The position numbers were made by a program, and so were the translations under genes. This document shows, in pieces, positions 1 to 11,659 of a DNA stretch of 64,000 nucleotides (position 1 is the stretch's first letter; each line of letters opens with the position of its first letter). This stretch comes from Trileptium ribeirensis (taxonomy: Eukaryota; Nematoda; Enoplea; Enoplida; Thoracostomopsidae), in NCBI GenBank assembly GCA_030248225.1, contig JASANE010016153.1, positions 48,646-112,645 of the forward strand, read 5' to 3'. The notes under the pieces were generated by a model, which was not told where the DNA came from, searched no databases, and saw only the letters and a program-made list of their open reading frames with translations.

Positions 1-462
1 AGGGTTCGGGCTTGGTATGAACGATTTGGAACACAACTCGGGGATGCTTTGGAAACAGTACGTCGCACATTGGAGGAACTGGACATCCAGATTCGTCTTT
101 TACAGGAGCCTGTGATGCATAATCATCCGGAGCGGAACCAGTGGTTGAATATCGCCAATCGCCGACGTGCGCGCCTCGAGCCTTTCTGGGAACAGCATCA
201 ACGCCAGTTTCATCGCTTCTTTGCCGCACAAGTCGATGCTGCGGACAATCGTATGCGTCGTCTATATGCGGGATATCGATCTTGCTTATCGAGCTTCGGT
301 GCCCCACCCTATTGGGCGCTTGAACATTATCTGCAGCCAATTAGTTGTCTACCCAATCAAATTCAGCGTATCAATCAAAACGATTTCAGCATATTTGCAT
401 CTCTTGATCAACCGTTACCCGAGATGCCTAGTGCTGAATGGGGCGTCTACAATCATCAATAA
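1..462 (+). CDS. 3' terminal part of an unrecognised protein-coding gene (5' end outside window)
   Basis: The frame is open from the first base to a TAA at 460-462, giving 153 residues without a start, so this is probably a last exon or the end of one. The product is rich in Arg, Gln and Glu and looks largely helical: charged stretches such as RRTLEELDIQIRLL and NRRRARLEPFWEQHQRQF are followed by an aromatic, Pro-containing tail ending in EWGVYNHQ. I do not recognise the family and assign no function. There are no transmembrane segments or zinc-binding motifs. An AATAAA overlaps the stop at 458-463 and could serve as a poly(A) signal, though it is unusually close. The amino-acid composition looks like real coding sequence, unlike the AT-rich DNA that follows. 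A TTG at 49 is not needed as a start because the frame continues upstream of it. Confidence 0.6.
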   Translation, partial: RVRAWYERFGTQLGDALETVRRTLEELDIQIRLLQEPVMHNHPERNQWLNIANRRRARLEPFWEQHQRQFHRFFAAQVDAADNRMRRLYAGYRSCLSSFGAPPYWALEHYLQPISCLPNQIQRINQNDFSIFASLDQPLPEMPSAEWGVYNHQ

Positions 463-2066
463 ATAACAAAATGCTAGTAGCAATAATAACTTGTAATTAT
501 TAATGATTATATTCCGGATTTGACTTTCGCCATAATAACAATTCTCAACAATTTACTTTATATAGACGATAAACAATGTGCCATGGATATTATATTGCTT
601 TATTGTGTCCTGAAAAAGAAAAAAATGAAGAATATGAACATTTCTTGTGATGAACCAAAGTTATATTTTTATAGTCATTAGTAACATTGCCTATATTTCT
701 TGTATATTTATGTTGGATACATACAATTTAGTAATTATATGGTAATGTGAATATGCTGCTGTGAGATCCTATGACTAAAAGTATTAGACCTACACAAGGG
801 TAAACTTTCAACACGGAATTTTTAACAGATTTCACTTTATAGAAAAATTACTGAATCTTTTCTTTATTTCAAAATAACCTAAAGCTAAACACCCGGTTCC
901 GCTTTAGGGAACGAAAACTGGATTTCCATTTAAGATCATACGGAATTTTAATTTATTACAGATTCAGACTAATTAATTTCTCAAGAAAATTTGTGTGGGA
1001 ATTTTCGCAAACCTATCAATTTCCACATTATAATTTCTTCGGAGTTATAAAACTTATAAAAACTTACGATATCTTCATAGCAAATTTCAATAGATACCTA
1101 CCTCTCTACTATTGTGTCGAGCTTGGATACGGGGATATGTTACATTTTGTGCTTATTGCGTTGTGCTTTGATATTTACATCATGTCTTATAATATGCTAT
1201 ATGTTATAATGTAGTCTTGCTTAAGTTGATCTGTACAACTTTCGGGCTAAACAGAGTAATAGTCGCAATATTATTTTTCCACTAAATTTAACTCATAAGT
1301 TACAACGGGGTTTACAGAACCAATTTCTTTTAATACCTTTCATTAAAATTTTTATGGCTATATGAGTATTTTCTATATTTCAGCTAAAAGGTTTTGGAAC
1401 CAGTAGACAAAAATCTCAATTTCTTTCATTTAATTTCATATAGCTTTATATCATTGATCCGTGTAATTATTTTGCATCATTTGATATCCAATGTAACGTT
1501 ATATCCAACCATTTATGCTAGTTAACTATATATATACGGTGTGTAATATGTTGCTCAGTATTAATCTTTTACTGCCATAATATTTTACTTATGTTCGCAT
1601 TGATAATATGTTGTATTACCTTATAATCATTTTATTGATGTTTTATATGACTAATGTTATTATGATGTCATTTAAATGTGTATATAAAATGCTGTTACAA
1701 TCTGATACTAATATATGGATTTTATATATAAAAATTCCTCTTCATGTAGAAGTGAGAATTTTAAATACAAGTTTGACCTGCTCCCTAGATCATATACTCA
1801 ACAGGGACGTTGAGGAATCGGGTCCGGGGGATGTCAACTTTTGGGCAGGTCCAACCTTGTATTTACCCTTCTTTCTAGACAATATTTAATAGGTTTTGAG
1901 ATAATTACCAAAATCATACCAATTTCATTATACTCCCATGGGGGATATCCATTCTCCCACCCACAGGGGTGACTCCTATATCTATCTCCGAGGGTGAAAA
2001 AATTATCCCAATTACATATTATATTCTTCATTTCCTACTCCCTATCGATATATTACCTCTAAAATA
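463..2066. other. AT-rich intergenic stretch, no gene seen
   Basis: Only short ORFs of low-complexity, Ile/Tyr/Leu-rich composition occur, as expected by chance in AT-rich DNA. A slightly GC-richer patch at 1780-2040 with runs such as CCCATGGGGG resembles in style the DNA at 4790-5060 on the other side of the LINE, but I cannot align the two. Confidence 0.5.
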
Positions 2067-2069
2067 TGA

Positions 2070-4612
2070 CTCGGAATCCATAATTTCACAAATTTCATTA
2101 TTTCTACCAAAATTACGTCATCTAAAAGTTCTATACTGCTAGTATGTGTATACAGAGCTCCCACGTCACCCATTGAAAATGATAGGAAGCTCTGCAATTT
2201 CCTGTGTTCGTTAGCATCTGAAAATCCATATTGGTTGACATGTATCTGCGGTGATTTCAATTTTCCTGAAATCGATTGGAAACACTATAGATGGCCATCA
2301 TCAGCTGACTTTTTTATGGATAGTGTTATTGCTGCTGGACTAACACAGTATGTTTTGTCGAGCACTAGAGGTGTGAACATTCTTGACTTAGTTTTCGTCG
2401 ATCTAGAAAATGCAATTTCAGGCGTGGATGTTATTGCTCCACTCAGCTCATCTGATCATAACTGCTTGAAATTTTGTCTTACATTCAAAGCAGTCCTCCA
2501 GTCGGCTTCAGTAAAAGAGAAATTAGTGAGAGATAGGCGAAACGCCCACTGGGACGATATATGTGCAAGTCTTAGCGATACTAACTGGAGCGCTATATTT
2601 GACAGTAACGATCCATCTTTGGTGTGGTCCAGGTTTGCGCTCAAAGTAAACACTGTTATTGAGCGTTTTGTCCCTCTAAAAAGTAGCAAAAGTAGACGGA
2701 AACCTGTTTGGGCCGACGCGTCATGCTGGCGGGCATTAGTTCGCAAACACAATGCTTTTCGTAGGTTTAAGCGGTCAAACTCGGACAATGCATGGCGACC
2801 ATATGTTCAAAAGAAACATATCGCAGATTTCGAAGTCGAAGCCTCCGTAAAGCGTTTTGAAAGAAAGCTTGCAGAAAATATCGATAAAGATAGAAAGTCA
2901 TTTTTCAATTATGCGTTAAAACGTAACAAGCTACCACCAGTTGTTGGACCTATGGAAAAATCAGATGGTACCCTTTCATCGTCCCCGACAGAGGATTGCA
3001 TTATCTTCAACGACTACTTCATGTCTGTCTTCAATGAACAAACTTTTGTAGCCCCCAAAGTTATTTATAGAACAAATGCCCGCATGACTTCCGTTGAGGT
3101 TTCTCCTGATATCGTTTTTGATATACTTCGTAAACTTAAGCCTTCTGCGGCTCCCGGACTGGATGGCATCTCAAATTACTTTCTCGCCAATACGAAACAT
3201 ATAATTTCATCCCCTCTCGCGCGTCTTTTTGAACTTTCTCTGTCTTCAGGGACATTCCCACTGCAGTGGCTTGAATCTAAAGTAGTTCCTATTTTCAAAG
3301 GAAGTGGAGATCGCACTAGATGCCAAAATTTTAGACCTATTTCTCTGACGTCTTCAACAAGTAAAGTTCTTGAATCTGTGGTACGCAGTTCTTTGGTTCG
3401 TTATTTACTTAGAAACAATTTAATCTACGACAGCCAGCACGGATTTAGGTCAAACAGGTCAACTACTACACAATTATTAGACTTTGTTAATTTTGCTTCC
3501 AGAGTCGTAGATTCCAATGACTGGCTAGACGTCGTCTACGTAGACTTTAAAAAAGCTTTCGACAAAATTAGTTTGCCCGCTCTGCTGCACAAGCTAGAAT
3601 GTTACGGTATCGCCGGAAGTCTTTTGGCTTGGTTCCGCAGCTATTTGTTCGGTCGTAAACAGTCCGTGTTTGTTAATGCCTCATGTTCACCTTGGTGTTC
3701 CGTTCGAAGCGGTGTCCCGCAGGGCTCCGTTCTCGGCCCAACTCTATTTCTACTCTTTGTGAACGACATTGACGAGTACGTATCATGCGCAATTTATAAA
3801 TATGCCGATGATCTTCGATTAGCACGCCGTGTGTTACGCTATGAGCCATCGCTTGACCACGATGCCTTTCAATATGACCTAGATAGTTTGACTGAATACT
3901 GTCACGAATGGTCTGTTGCTATAAATGAGCTTAAGTCATTTGTAATGCATTGTGGCTTCGGTAATCCCTGTGCTGCCTACGCTCTGGATAGTAATTTACT
4001 GCCTACTACAGCTACGGAAAAAGATTTGGGAGTAATTGTGTCAAATGACTTGAAGTTTTCTGTCCACTGTGCTTTCGTAGCCGCAAAGGCTCGCCGTATC
4101 ATTTTTCTTTTACGTCGCACTATCCAACATTGGTCGAAATTCATCTGGCTTCATCTATATCGTTCGGTTGTTCGTCCTCATGTAGAATACGCAGTAAACG
4201 TTTGGTGCCCTCATTATGAGCGAGACATAATTGTGATTGAGAAAGTTCAACGACTAGCCACCAAATTACTACCTGGTTTACGGCATCTTCCATACGAGGA
4301 TAGGTTGTCTTATCTGGGAATACAAACACTGGAATGCAGACGACTCAGAAGTGACCTGATCTTGCTTTACAAATTTGCTACGGCCATGTAGACGTGGATA
4401 TTCAGAAATACTTCGTCCCCGGGTTTGCGGATACACGAGGACACCACCTTAAGCTTGAAACACCCGACATAGCTCGCCATGATGTCCGCAGATTCTCTTT
4501 CTCGCATCGAATAGTACGGTTTTGGAATTCACTCCCAACCGATGTAGTGTCAGCGCCTTCACTGTCATCGTTCAAAGCCAGACTTCATGCCTCAAATGTC
4601 TTGCCTGCATAA
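2070..4612 (+). pseudogene. LINE ORF2 remnant: endonuclease / reverse transcriptase, frameshifted near the 3' end
   Basis: One frame is open from 2070 to a TAG at 4389-4391 (773 residues). Before the first possible start (TTG at 2235) the frame carries VCVYRAPTSP, the VYRPP-like motif of these endonucleases. Numbering from 2235: GDFNFPEIDW at residues 6-15, ILDLVF near 49-54, and the catalytic SDH motif at 73-75. The reverse transcriptase follows: VDFKKAFDK around 436-444, SGVPQGSVLGP around 492-502, and the catalytic YADD at 523-526 (bases 3801-3812). Homology continues in another frame at 4394-4612, with WNSLPTDVVSAPS and FKARL typical of the CR1-type C-terminus, so a single small indel near 4385-4394 separates the parts. 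Apart from the 5' truncation and this shift the frame is intact, which suggests fairly recent insertion. In a full-length element this protein nicks target DNA and copies the element RNA. Family assignment is from motif recognition only. Confidence 0.85.
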
Positions 4613-4770
4613 TTACTATTATTTTGTTTCAATGCCCAATCTTGTCTCGCTCCAAGGCGAGGCATATCTCCTTCCATTGACGGTTCCGAACATATGTTGC
4701 CTAATTGCTATGTCACAGTACCATTGGAAGGAAGAAATGGTACGTAAATGGTACGTAAAATACCATTTTT
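2070..4770 (+). mobile_element. 5'-truncated CR1/Jockey-group non-LTR retrotransposon (LINE)
   Basis: The element encodes the C-terminal part of an apurinic-type endonuclease, a complete-looking reverse transcriptase core and the C-terminal domain usual for CR1-like LINEs. The frame opens after a TGA at 2067-2069, so most of the endonuclease N-terminus is missing; truncation at the 5' end is the normal result of incomplete target-primed reverse transcription. The 3' boundary is uncertain. Non-coding sequence follows the last stop at 4612, and a short direct repeat of ATGGTACGTAA near 4738-4760 may mark the tail. No target-site duplication was identified. Confidence 0.8.
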
Positions 4771-5227
4771 TGTCCATGTTTCATCATTATTTCTTCCCGG
4801 TGGGGTAAACTACCTCTCAGCCCCGACTGGGTGATACCTTTCCCCACACGGGCAACAACCTTATTTCGCTATTATTCCATCTTTATTAAGTTCAGAATCC
4901 CCTAATTTCTATTATTTTGCCCCAATTCTAAGATTTCGATATTTAACTTTTTCTAACTTTGCACGACTACTCCTTAAACCTTTAAAACTATCCAACGGGG
5001 TTCCTCGCATTCACTCCCCTCCGGAAATATACTCAGCCCCTGCGGGATACCCCTATATGACCCTATTCCTAACTCAAAACTCTCCCAAAATTCCCTGAAA
5101 ATTTGGAACATATTATTATTAAAATATATATTATTATTAAATAAATTTAGTCGTCATTCTGCATCGTAACGGTAGTTATCTGACTGGCATAAATTATTAT
5201 TGTTTCGGACGACGTGTATATATCAGT
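4771..5227. other. Intergenic stretch, no gene seen
   Basis: Contains a simple ATTATTAAA-like low-complexity patch near 5110-5150 and several C-rich runs. No coding signal or structure was identified. Confidence 0.4.
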
Positions 5228-5672
5228 GTGTATGTGGGCGACAAACGACAGGATTTATTGTTGTTGTTATCCGTTTTATTTTACTACGAGTTTTTGTTCT
5301 TTTTCATATATAATTTTCTTTTGTTTACCGGGTTTCCCTTACTTCTGTATTATGGTACTGGTTGTCGTCACAGCGGTGGCGTTGTTTCTATATTTACTAT
5401 TTCCCGGTTTTCCCAGGTGCGTCGTACCGTTCTATCTACGGTTCACGCCCAATTGAGTACTTTTGTAAAAACTGTTCTTGTGTTTCTCATACTTTTAGGT
5501 TCCGGTTTGCTGACACACTTTGGAGTGTTAGGTTATGTTGTCACTAGGGCCCACACACATTTAATTAGGATGGCCGTACTTTTACATATCGCTAGACATA
5601 GGATACAGTGGCGTAACAGGAGGTTACCCCACTTTTCTGAACCCTGCCGAGGAGGCGGGTGCGCTAGACAGA
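5228..5672 (+). CDS. Candidate exon of unknown gene (low confidence)
   Basis: The longest frame in the 5-18 kb interval begins with ATG at 5228 and runs to a TAG at 5681-5683 (151 residues). A strong 5' splice site, AGA|GTAAGT, sits just before that stop, with GT at 5673-5674, so the frame could be an exon ending at 5672. The first 60 residues are strongly hydrophobic (LLLLLSVLFYY, FLFFFIYNFLLF) and would make one or two membrane segments. The second half is basic (ARHRIQWRNRRLP). I recognise no family. The hydrophobic start could simply reflect T-rich DNA, and no continuation exon was found, so it may be a chance ORF. Confidence 0.22.
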
Positions 5673-5683
5673 GTAAGTCCTAG

Positions 5684-6053
5684 CCGGGTATAAGGCAGAA
5701 CAGAAAGAGGGCAGCCCATTCCTTAAACGGGAACCTCTGGGTGGGATTGGTCTTTCTCCCTTTCCGGCACCTTTTTACCACCCGTTGGACCCCAGGCTGT
5801 CACAACATGGGCTGCTCTATCGTCGAAGGCTGTGACATTGTAAACATTCTCTGGGGTGGGACATAGTTGTCGGAACTATGTCTTCGCGCAAGCCTCGCCT
5901 AGGGGTTGTCCAATGCACAGGCCGGGGAAATTTTACGCTTAGGGGGCTTGGCAGTTATGGGCCAACACCCACGTTCTATTTAGGGAAAATCCTGTGTCAC
6001 TTGTCCCTTCACACTAACACTAACACTTCAAATTCCTTAGTTTTTTAGGGTCA
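5684..6053. other. Moderately GC-rich non-coding stretch
   Basis: Higher GC than its surroundings and no long frame in any phase. It could be intron or decayed repeat; nothing specific was identified. Confidence 0.3.
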
Positions 6054-6153
6054 CGAACCCCACGAACATTCCAGGTAATGTTACGATCGAAGGTACATGT
6101 ATCCGAACCCCACGAACATTCCAGGTAATGTTACGATCGAAGGTACATGTATC
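6054..6153. repeat. Exact 50-bp tandem duplication (two copies)
   Basis: Bases 6054-6103 and 6104-6153 are identical, beginning CGAACCCCACGAACATTCCA and ending GGTACATGTATC. The absence of any mismatch points to a very recent duplication or to a structure maintained by slippage. It overlaps no ORF. Confidence 0.95.
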
Positions 6154-9100
6154 CTAAAATGCATGATCGCACTTAGTTTGTTCGTACGAATCATATATAT
6201 ATCTATGTAAAATCTGTAAAAACTGTTACAGAAGATTTGGTTACACGGTTCGGACCTATCGGCTATTACTATTACCCAATATTTGGGGAAGCTTGTTATT
6301 GTTGTTATACCTGGTGCATAACGCCGGGATTGTGTTAAGTTTTGCTGTACAATCTTGTGATGTTTTCTAACAGTGTTACCAAATAATCTTTAAACTTTCC
6401 AGCTAACCTCGGGTAATAAAATTTCTACTATACGGCTGTGTGTTGTCTGGACGGCAGGAGCTTATGGTTTTGTTTTTTTTTTCATTTTACTTGTAGTTTA
6501 CTGGATGTTACTTATAAATGACTGGATGGTGCGGGTCGCCAATATGTGCGCTAGTCTTTGTAAAGTACTCAATGTGGCAGGGCCACACTATCTCTCTAGT
6601 ACCTGTTCACTCAACATTTGGGTGGTAATATTGGATAACTTGTTAACAAATGCCCTTGTTTTAACGGATCGTGTCTAGCTACTTTAGCATATTTACCTTT
6701 CTTTATTTTCAGACGACCTGTAAATATTTATAGCTTTAGCGTTCTGGTGCAATCTTTCGACATTAATATTACGATCTCTAAAGGTAACACACAGGTCTTT
6801 ATTTTATGTAGCACATAGTTGTCCCAGGTAACGGAATTTTCCAGCACTGATAGGACAAAATAACAATCTTATGGGAAGTCCCTTCCAGCTCCAGTCTGTG
6901 TCTCAACTCTGGCCGCTTGTCGAGCTGAGACAGAGCTTGGATGCCTTCAGAACTAATATAGTTCAATCCTCCCCTTGTTTAACCACCCATGATAAAATTT
7001 CTTAATTCAAATCCTCCAGTTTTACTTGTCGAAATTTATGCTAAAATTTATTTAAATTTTATTCACTACGCACTACCGGACGGTTACACGAACTCTTCGC
7101 CGTAGTGACATTTTGCATCGAAACTTTGAATATTAGATCCAGAACCTGTGTTCTCAGGCACGTTCTGCTGGATGCTAAACTTAGGGGTGTACTAGCCTAC
7201 ATGTGCGCGGTACCATCACATCAAACCATATAGGAAACCCTTAAATAAATTATCGTTTTAATTCGCAATATTGTAATTTTGTTTTTTTTCTTTTCCAACT
7301 TTCAAACTTTTTCCCAACTTTTTTTAACCAGGTCTTAAATTTATTCGTTTTCACAATTCAAACTCTTGCAAAAGTTTTACTTAATATCCTGACTTATTCG
7401 TTTCAAAGTTTTACCAATGCACCATGGCCTGTTATCCGAACTTGCCAGGGTACAAACGTTGATGGGCTAAGTTCTCATATTCGCCAACGTTAGTTAAAAT
7501 TCTCATGTTTAATTTTGAAATTCACTAGTTCCATTTAGGCTCTTCTAGCATTAGTTCATTACCCACGGCACGTTCTTCGAACCCACCAGGGTACAATCAA
7601 TATCAGCACGGATATACGATCCTGCTAACCGAAATTTCACTTAGCATTAGCTCAATTCTAAAGCTGTTACGGCTGAACGGGTGCCAAGTGCACAACTTCA
7701 GTCCATAACTAAAAGCCCAATTTTCATTCCAGAGCAATTTATTGTTCAATACAACCATGGTCTAAGTCTGCTTAGTTTGCAAAACATAATTGGTAATCAA
7801 CTTGAATTGGCTACCCAGTTGTCTGCTTTGATTTTTATACGTTCATACGGCCTACTTAATTTAGTTCACAATCGAGTACCGGCCATTGACCTAAACTCGA
7901 TATCCCTGCCCGGGACAATGACATGTCTACCACTTGGAACTCGCGCAACTCTTATTCAGTGATAAAGGGTATCTCCGATCGCTGGTAGACCGGTCTATCC
8001 CTTGGTGGCTCCTACCCCTTTTTCTTGATTTCACTTCTTTTTGGGCTATTCTCGAACTCGCTTTTTGCTTCCACCCCTTTCCGTCTGGCCACCATTGGAG
8101 ATGTCGGTTGCGTTTTGGTAAGAAACGTGCCGCGGAGAAGGCCGATAAACTCACAGTACATAATAACTGAATAAGGATACTTAATTGTGCCGTTGCTCAT
8201 AATTTCCGGTACTCTGGCTATTTGTTTCACTCTATCCTGTAAAAGCCAATCCACAGCTCCGCGTATTCTTTACGCTCAGTATAAGACGGTTACGTAACGA
8301 AATACTACCAATGAAACCCGAGTATATGCGTTTCCTGATTTAGAATTGCTCGTCCACTGGGCTAAGGGCCGAGTGTAAGCACCTTTACGGATGGCCAGTT
8401 ACCGCAGTATGATCAGACAAGAGGCCTCAATAGTCTCCTTCAGCTTACGCAAGGTTTCTCCCAACACACTAAACCATGATAAAACAAAAATTGAAAACAA
8501 TATTGTAGCTAAGTAACTAATTTAATAAGTAATAAAACAATAAGTTCCAGGTAATGCTCAACTCTTCTAGAAGCAGGTACTGCATTCGCCGCGATCTAAA
8601 CCAAGACTCCCTAAAATGAAAAATTGAAAGTAAACTTAGACATAGCTAATAATTAAAACCAATGGAAAAATATGCAAATTAGGACTAGGACTTAGATAAA
8701 ATTTGTACAATTTTAGATTTTAAATTTGAACAAATTTATGGGACCCATATAATAGAGAAAAAAGTAAAAAATTGGATTTTAAACCCCGGGAACCCTTGGT
8801 AGCCTACTAAACCCCTCTATTTAAACAATATGTTATATATAACCTATTAGCTATCTATTTATGTATATTTATAACCAAATCATTATAATGTGAATTAAAC
8901 ATTTTTAAATATTATTTATATATTATAACATTAAACATACAGTGGTCACCTATAATAAATAATTTAAGTAATATTTGATTTAATTATTTGTACTTTTATA
9001 CTATATTATTCATATTTTTCACCAAATTCAAAAAATTCGAAATTTTTCCTGTAAAACTGTCTTGCATCTCATTTTCCCAAAATTTCCAATTCCCTTTTCA

Positions 9101-9669
9101 TTTCATTAAAACATACCGTACCCCATTTATTTATTTAACCCACTGCAATTTGTTTCATATTGTTGACTAAATTAACTTCTTGTCTTTAAGCAAGGACACC
9201 TGGTGTGCCGTAATCTATAATCAGAGATATGAGAAATAATAACGCAAAAATGCATTACCTTGTGACAATTTATCATCAATACTTTACTATTATCTAAATA
9301 TAGTTGTAGGGTCTGGCTCGGCCCAAACAAATGTCACACTGGCACACCGCGACAAACTGTGACAAAATTTGGCCCTGCTGTACACATCTTAAGGTAAATG
9401 ATGCATTACAACCACAATAAAATGTGACATCGTAAAATGATTAAATTGATTGTAATTTACATTAGGCTAGCACTTATGCTAGATTCATTACATAGTAGAA
9501 CGGCTAGTACCGTACAATTTTAACTACGTTCAAGCAGCTACGACAGGAAACATTTAATCTAGCTGTCGAAGCTTTATATACGCTGATTAATCCAGCGGAT
9601 TTTCTACAATAAGCTAAAATTTTAAATAAATTTAGCATGAATTTAAAGGAAAAATCCACTCGGTACTTA
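6154..9669. other. Long non-coding stretch
   Basis: No convincing gene. Frames up to 93 codons (for example 7681-7962) show no recognisable domain. A short motif CCAGGGTACAA recurs near 7443 and 7584. From about 8480 to 9180 the DNA becomes very AT-rich and of low complexity. Nothing was found that explains the region. Confidence 0.4.
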
Positions 9670-10115
9670 TGGGGGATTCACGTTATAATGTCCCCAACAG
9701 TTGGAACTTTTGTCCCCCTGTAGTATAGACTATACCGTAAAGACGGTGACAGTGACACCCACACTATATAACAAAATATGAGGGTGTCGGGCACACCCCT
9801 AGATACCTCATTTTGGCAATGTAGTATTTCGGTGTTTTATGCTTGCCAATGCGGTATTTCTAGGGTATCCTGTAGGCCCTATGTAAAATGACCCCACGGG
9901 GTGGCGGAAACCCTCAGCAAAACGAAAAAGCAACTACGGTTCATTGACACCGTCTGAAATAAGCCAAACTATTAGCTAGCTTTGTTTGAAATTTATTTGA
10001 AACTTTATTCAAAAACAAAGGGGTGTCTAAGACACCCTGTAGTCTAGGGTGTGCCTGCCACTGTGTGGGGTACATAAGTTCCAAGTGGTGGGGACATTAT
10101 AACGTGAAACCCGCA
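9670..10115. mobile_element. MITE-like inverted-repeat element with TTA target-site duplication
   Basis: The 446-bp segment has terminal inverted repeats: the left end TGGGGGATTCACGTTATAAT matches the reverse complement of the right end (TGCGGGTTTCACGTTATAAT). The similarity continues inward with indels for roughly 60-100 bp through TGTCCCC, TTGGAACTT and a CACCC-rich part. The element is flanked by TTA at 9667-9669 and 10116-10118. A 3-bp TTA/TAA duplication with G-rich ends is the habit of PIF/Harbinger (Tourist-like) MITEs, so that class is inferred. There is no coding capacity; it would be mobilised in trans. Confidence 0.65.
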
Positions 10116-10708
10116 TTACTGGTTTCTTATTACGAAATAAAACATTGCAATTTAACATGCGTTTTTCAAAAAATAATCATGTTTTATGCTGAACATTGGT
10201 GATCACCAAAACTTTCTGGGGGTCCAGTTTATTACTGACCTACTATAGTTAGAATGTACACTGGATTCTCCATTCGCTGAAATTTTGCCGGCGACTCTGA
10301 CCTGTTTTGATATATATAGGAAAAGGTTGACCGCGAACGAAAATTTTCAGGGGCACGATTGAAAGAGGGGGCACCGGAAAAATACCAGAGAAATGCACGG
10401 GGGGGTGGGGTACCAAAAAATGGATGGGCCTTTGAAGAGGCCAGACACATAAATACATTTATACTTGTAAAATATAAACGTATAATTTTTTTATATTATT
10501 TTGATATACATTATCTCATATAAGATACATGTGTTTATTAAACATATATTCACATGTTTGCCTTCGTTCTTTTTCTATTTAAATTAATTTTAATTTTTGT
10601 TTATTCATTTATCTCTTTTAGCCAGCGAATATTGCTAACACAATATTTTTCTTGTATTTATTAAATACAATTATATTTAATAAATTTAAATTAAAATTTC
10701 ATTTCAAA
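10116..10708. other. Non-coding stretch, AT-rich in its second half
   Basis: The part at 10260-10440 includes a short match (TCCATTCGCTGAAATTTT) to sequence near 38459 inside the large gene, so it is probably a piece of an interspersed repeat. From 10450 to 10708 it is simple AT-rich DNA. Confidence 0.35.
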
Positions 10709-10710
10709 AT

Positions 10711-11030
10711 CATCCATAGCTCAAGGGTATGTTGCTTGCCTACCGAGCTGAAGCTCCCGATTTCAAAGCAGCCCAGCTTGTGAGTTTTTTCTCCCGACAC
10801 TGTCGATTGTCAGTTCCACGTTCCAAATCCGAAACACCTAAATTTGAAAAAACCCACTTCAGTTGAATGAGCGATTCTAACGATATCCCATGAATTAATG
10901 GAAGAAGTCCCTGAAAAAATACGAGGCAAGGGCACATTATCTAGCAGTGTTTTCAAATTTCAGACCCGGGGCTTGAACCAGGTGCCCCTGTGTCCCTAAA
11001 CCACAATTTGATCCACTGAGCCATAGCGAC
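10711..11030. mobile_element. Fold-back element with two facing tRNA-like heads (SINE-like)
   Basis: On the minus strand 11030 to 10961 reads as a tRNA-like head, with a perfect A box TGGCTCAGTGG (11023-11013) and a B box GGTTCAAGCCC (10979-10969), the pol III internal promoter. On the plus strand 10711-10785 is a more decayed head, with TAGCTCAAGGG at 10717-10727 and a B-box-like GATTTCAAAGC at 10759-10769. The two point at each other across about 180 bp of unique sequence. Neither keeps a paired acceptor stem, so these are tRNA-derived SINE or pseudogene heads and not functional tRNAs. The minus-strand T arm keeps four of five base pairs. Confidence 0.5.
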
Positions 11031-11659
11031 ATTACTGTTATAAAGGCCCTTGCTGCTCCATTTCATTCAAAATATGCGTTTTATGCTATGTTACCCCTCA
11101 AAACTATTATTTAAACAACTATTATATCATTAATACCAACCTGTGTCAACGCTCCTCCAACAAACTATACAGGCTATTTCAAATGAAAATGTCAAAGGCA
11201 TGTTTCAGTCGCCACGCGATATCAATGTGTTTTGAAAATTTTCCCCGCGCTTCCTGACATAATAACAATATAGCATAATTATCCACGTACATTTCTACTG
11301 CTCAACAACAGATTGCAAAATAATCCCTAATAACGTTTATCCGCTTCTCAAGACTCTTAACGAACTCATTTTATTATATTCAAATATGTTGTCCAGCTGT
11401 ACTTTCTCTATGGTAATATTTTTTATGCACAACACCACTACATCGGACCTAAAATATCTCACACGCCTTTTTCCCTTTAAAATCTATATATTAAAACACA
11501 CCCTCCTAATGCCAATTTATAAAATATCATATTTCTAAAATACTACTTAAAATTTTCTTACCACTGGAAGCTGAAATAAAATGTATATAGTACAAACAGT
11601 ACAAATACTACCAGCTAAGCCCGATATTATATTTCCCAGTATCCAACAAAATTAAACCA
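11031..11659. other. AT-rich non-coding stretch
   Basis: No ORF of note, no repeat structure recognised. Confidence 0.4.

Noticed and set aside
10711..11030. Functional tRNA genes
   Set aside because: A and B boxes are present but the acceptor and anticodon stems do not pair on either strand.
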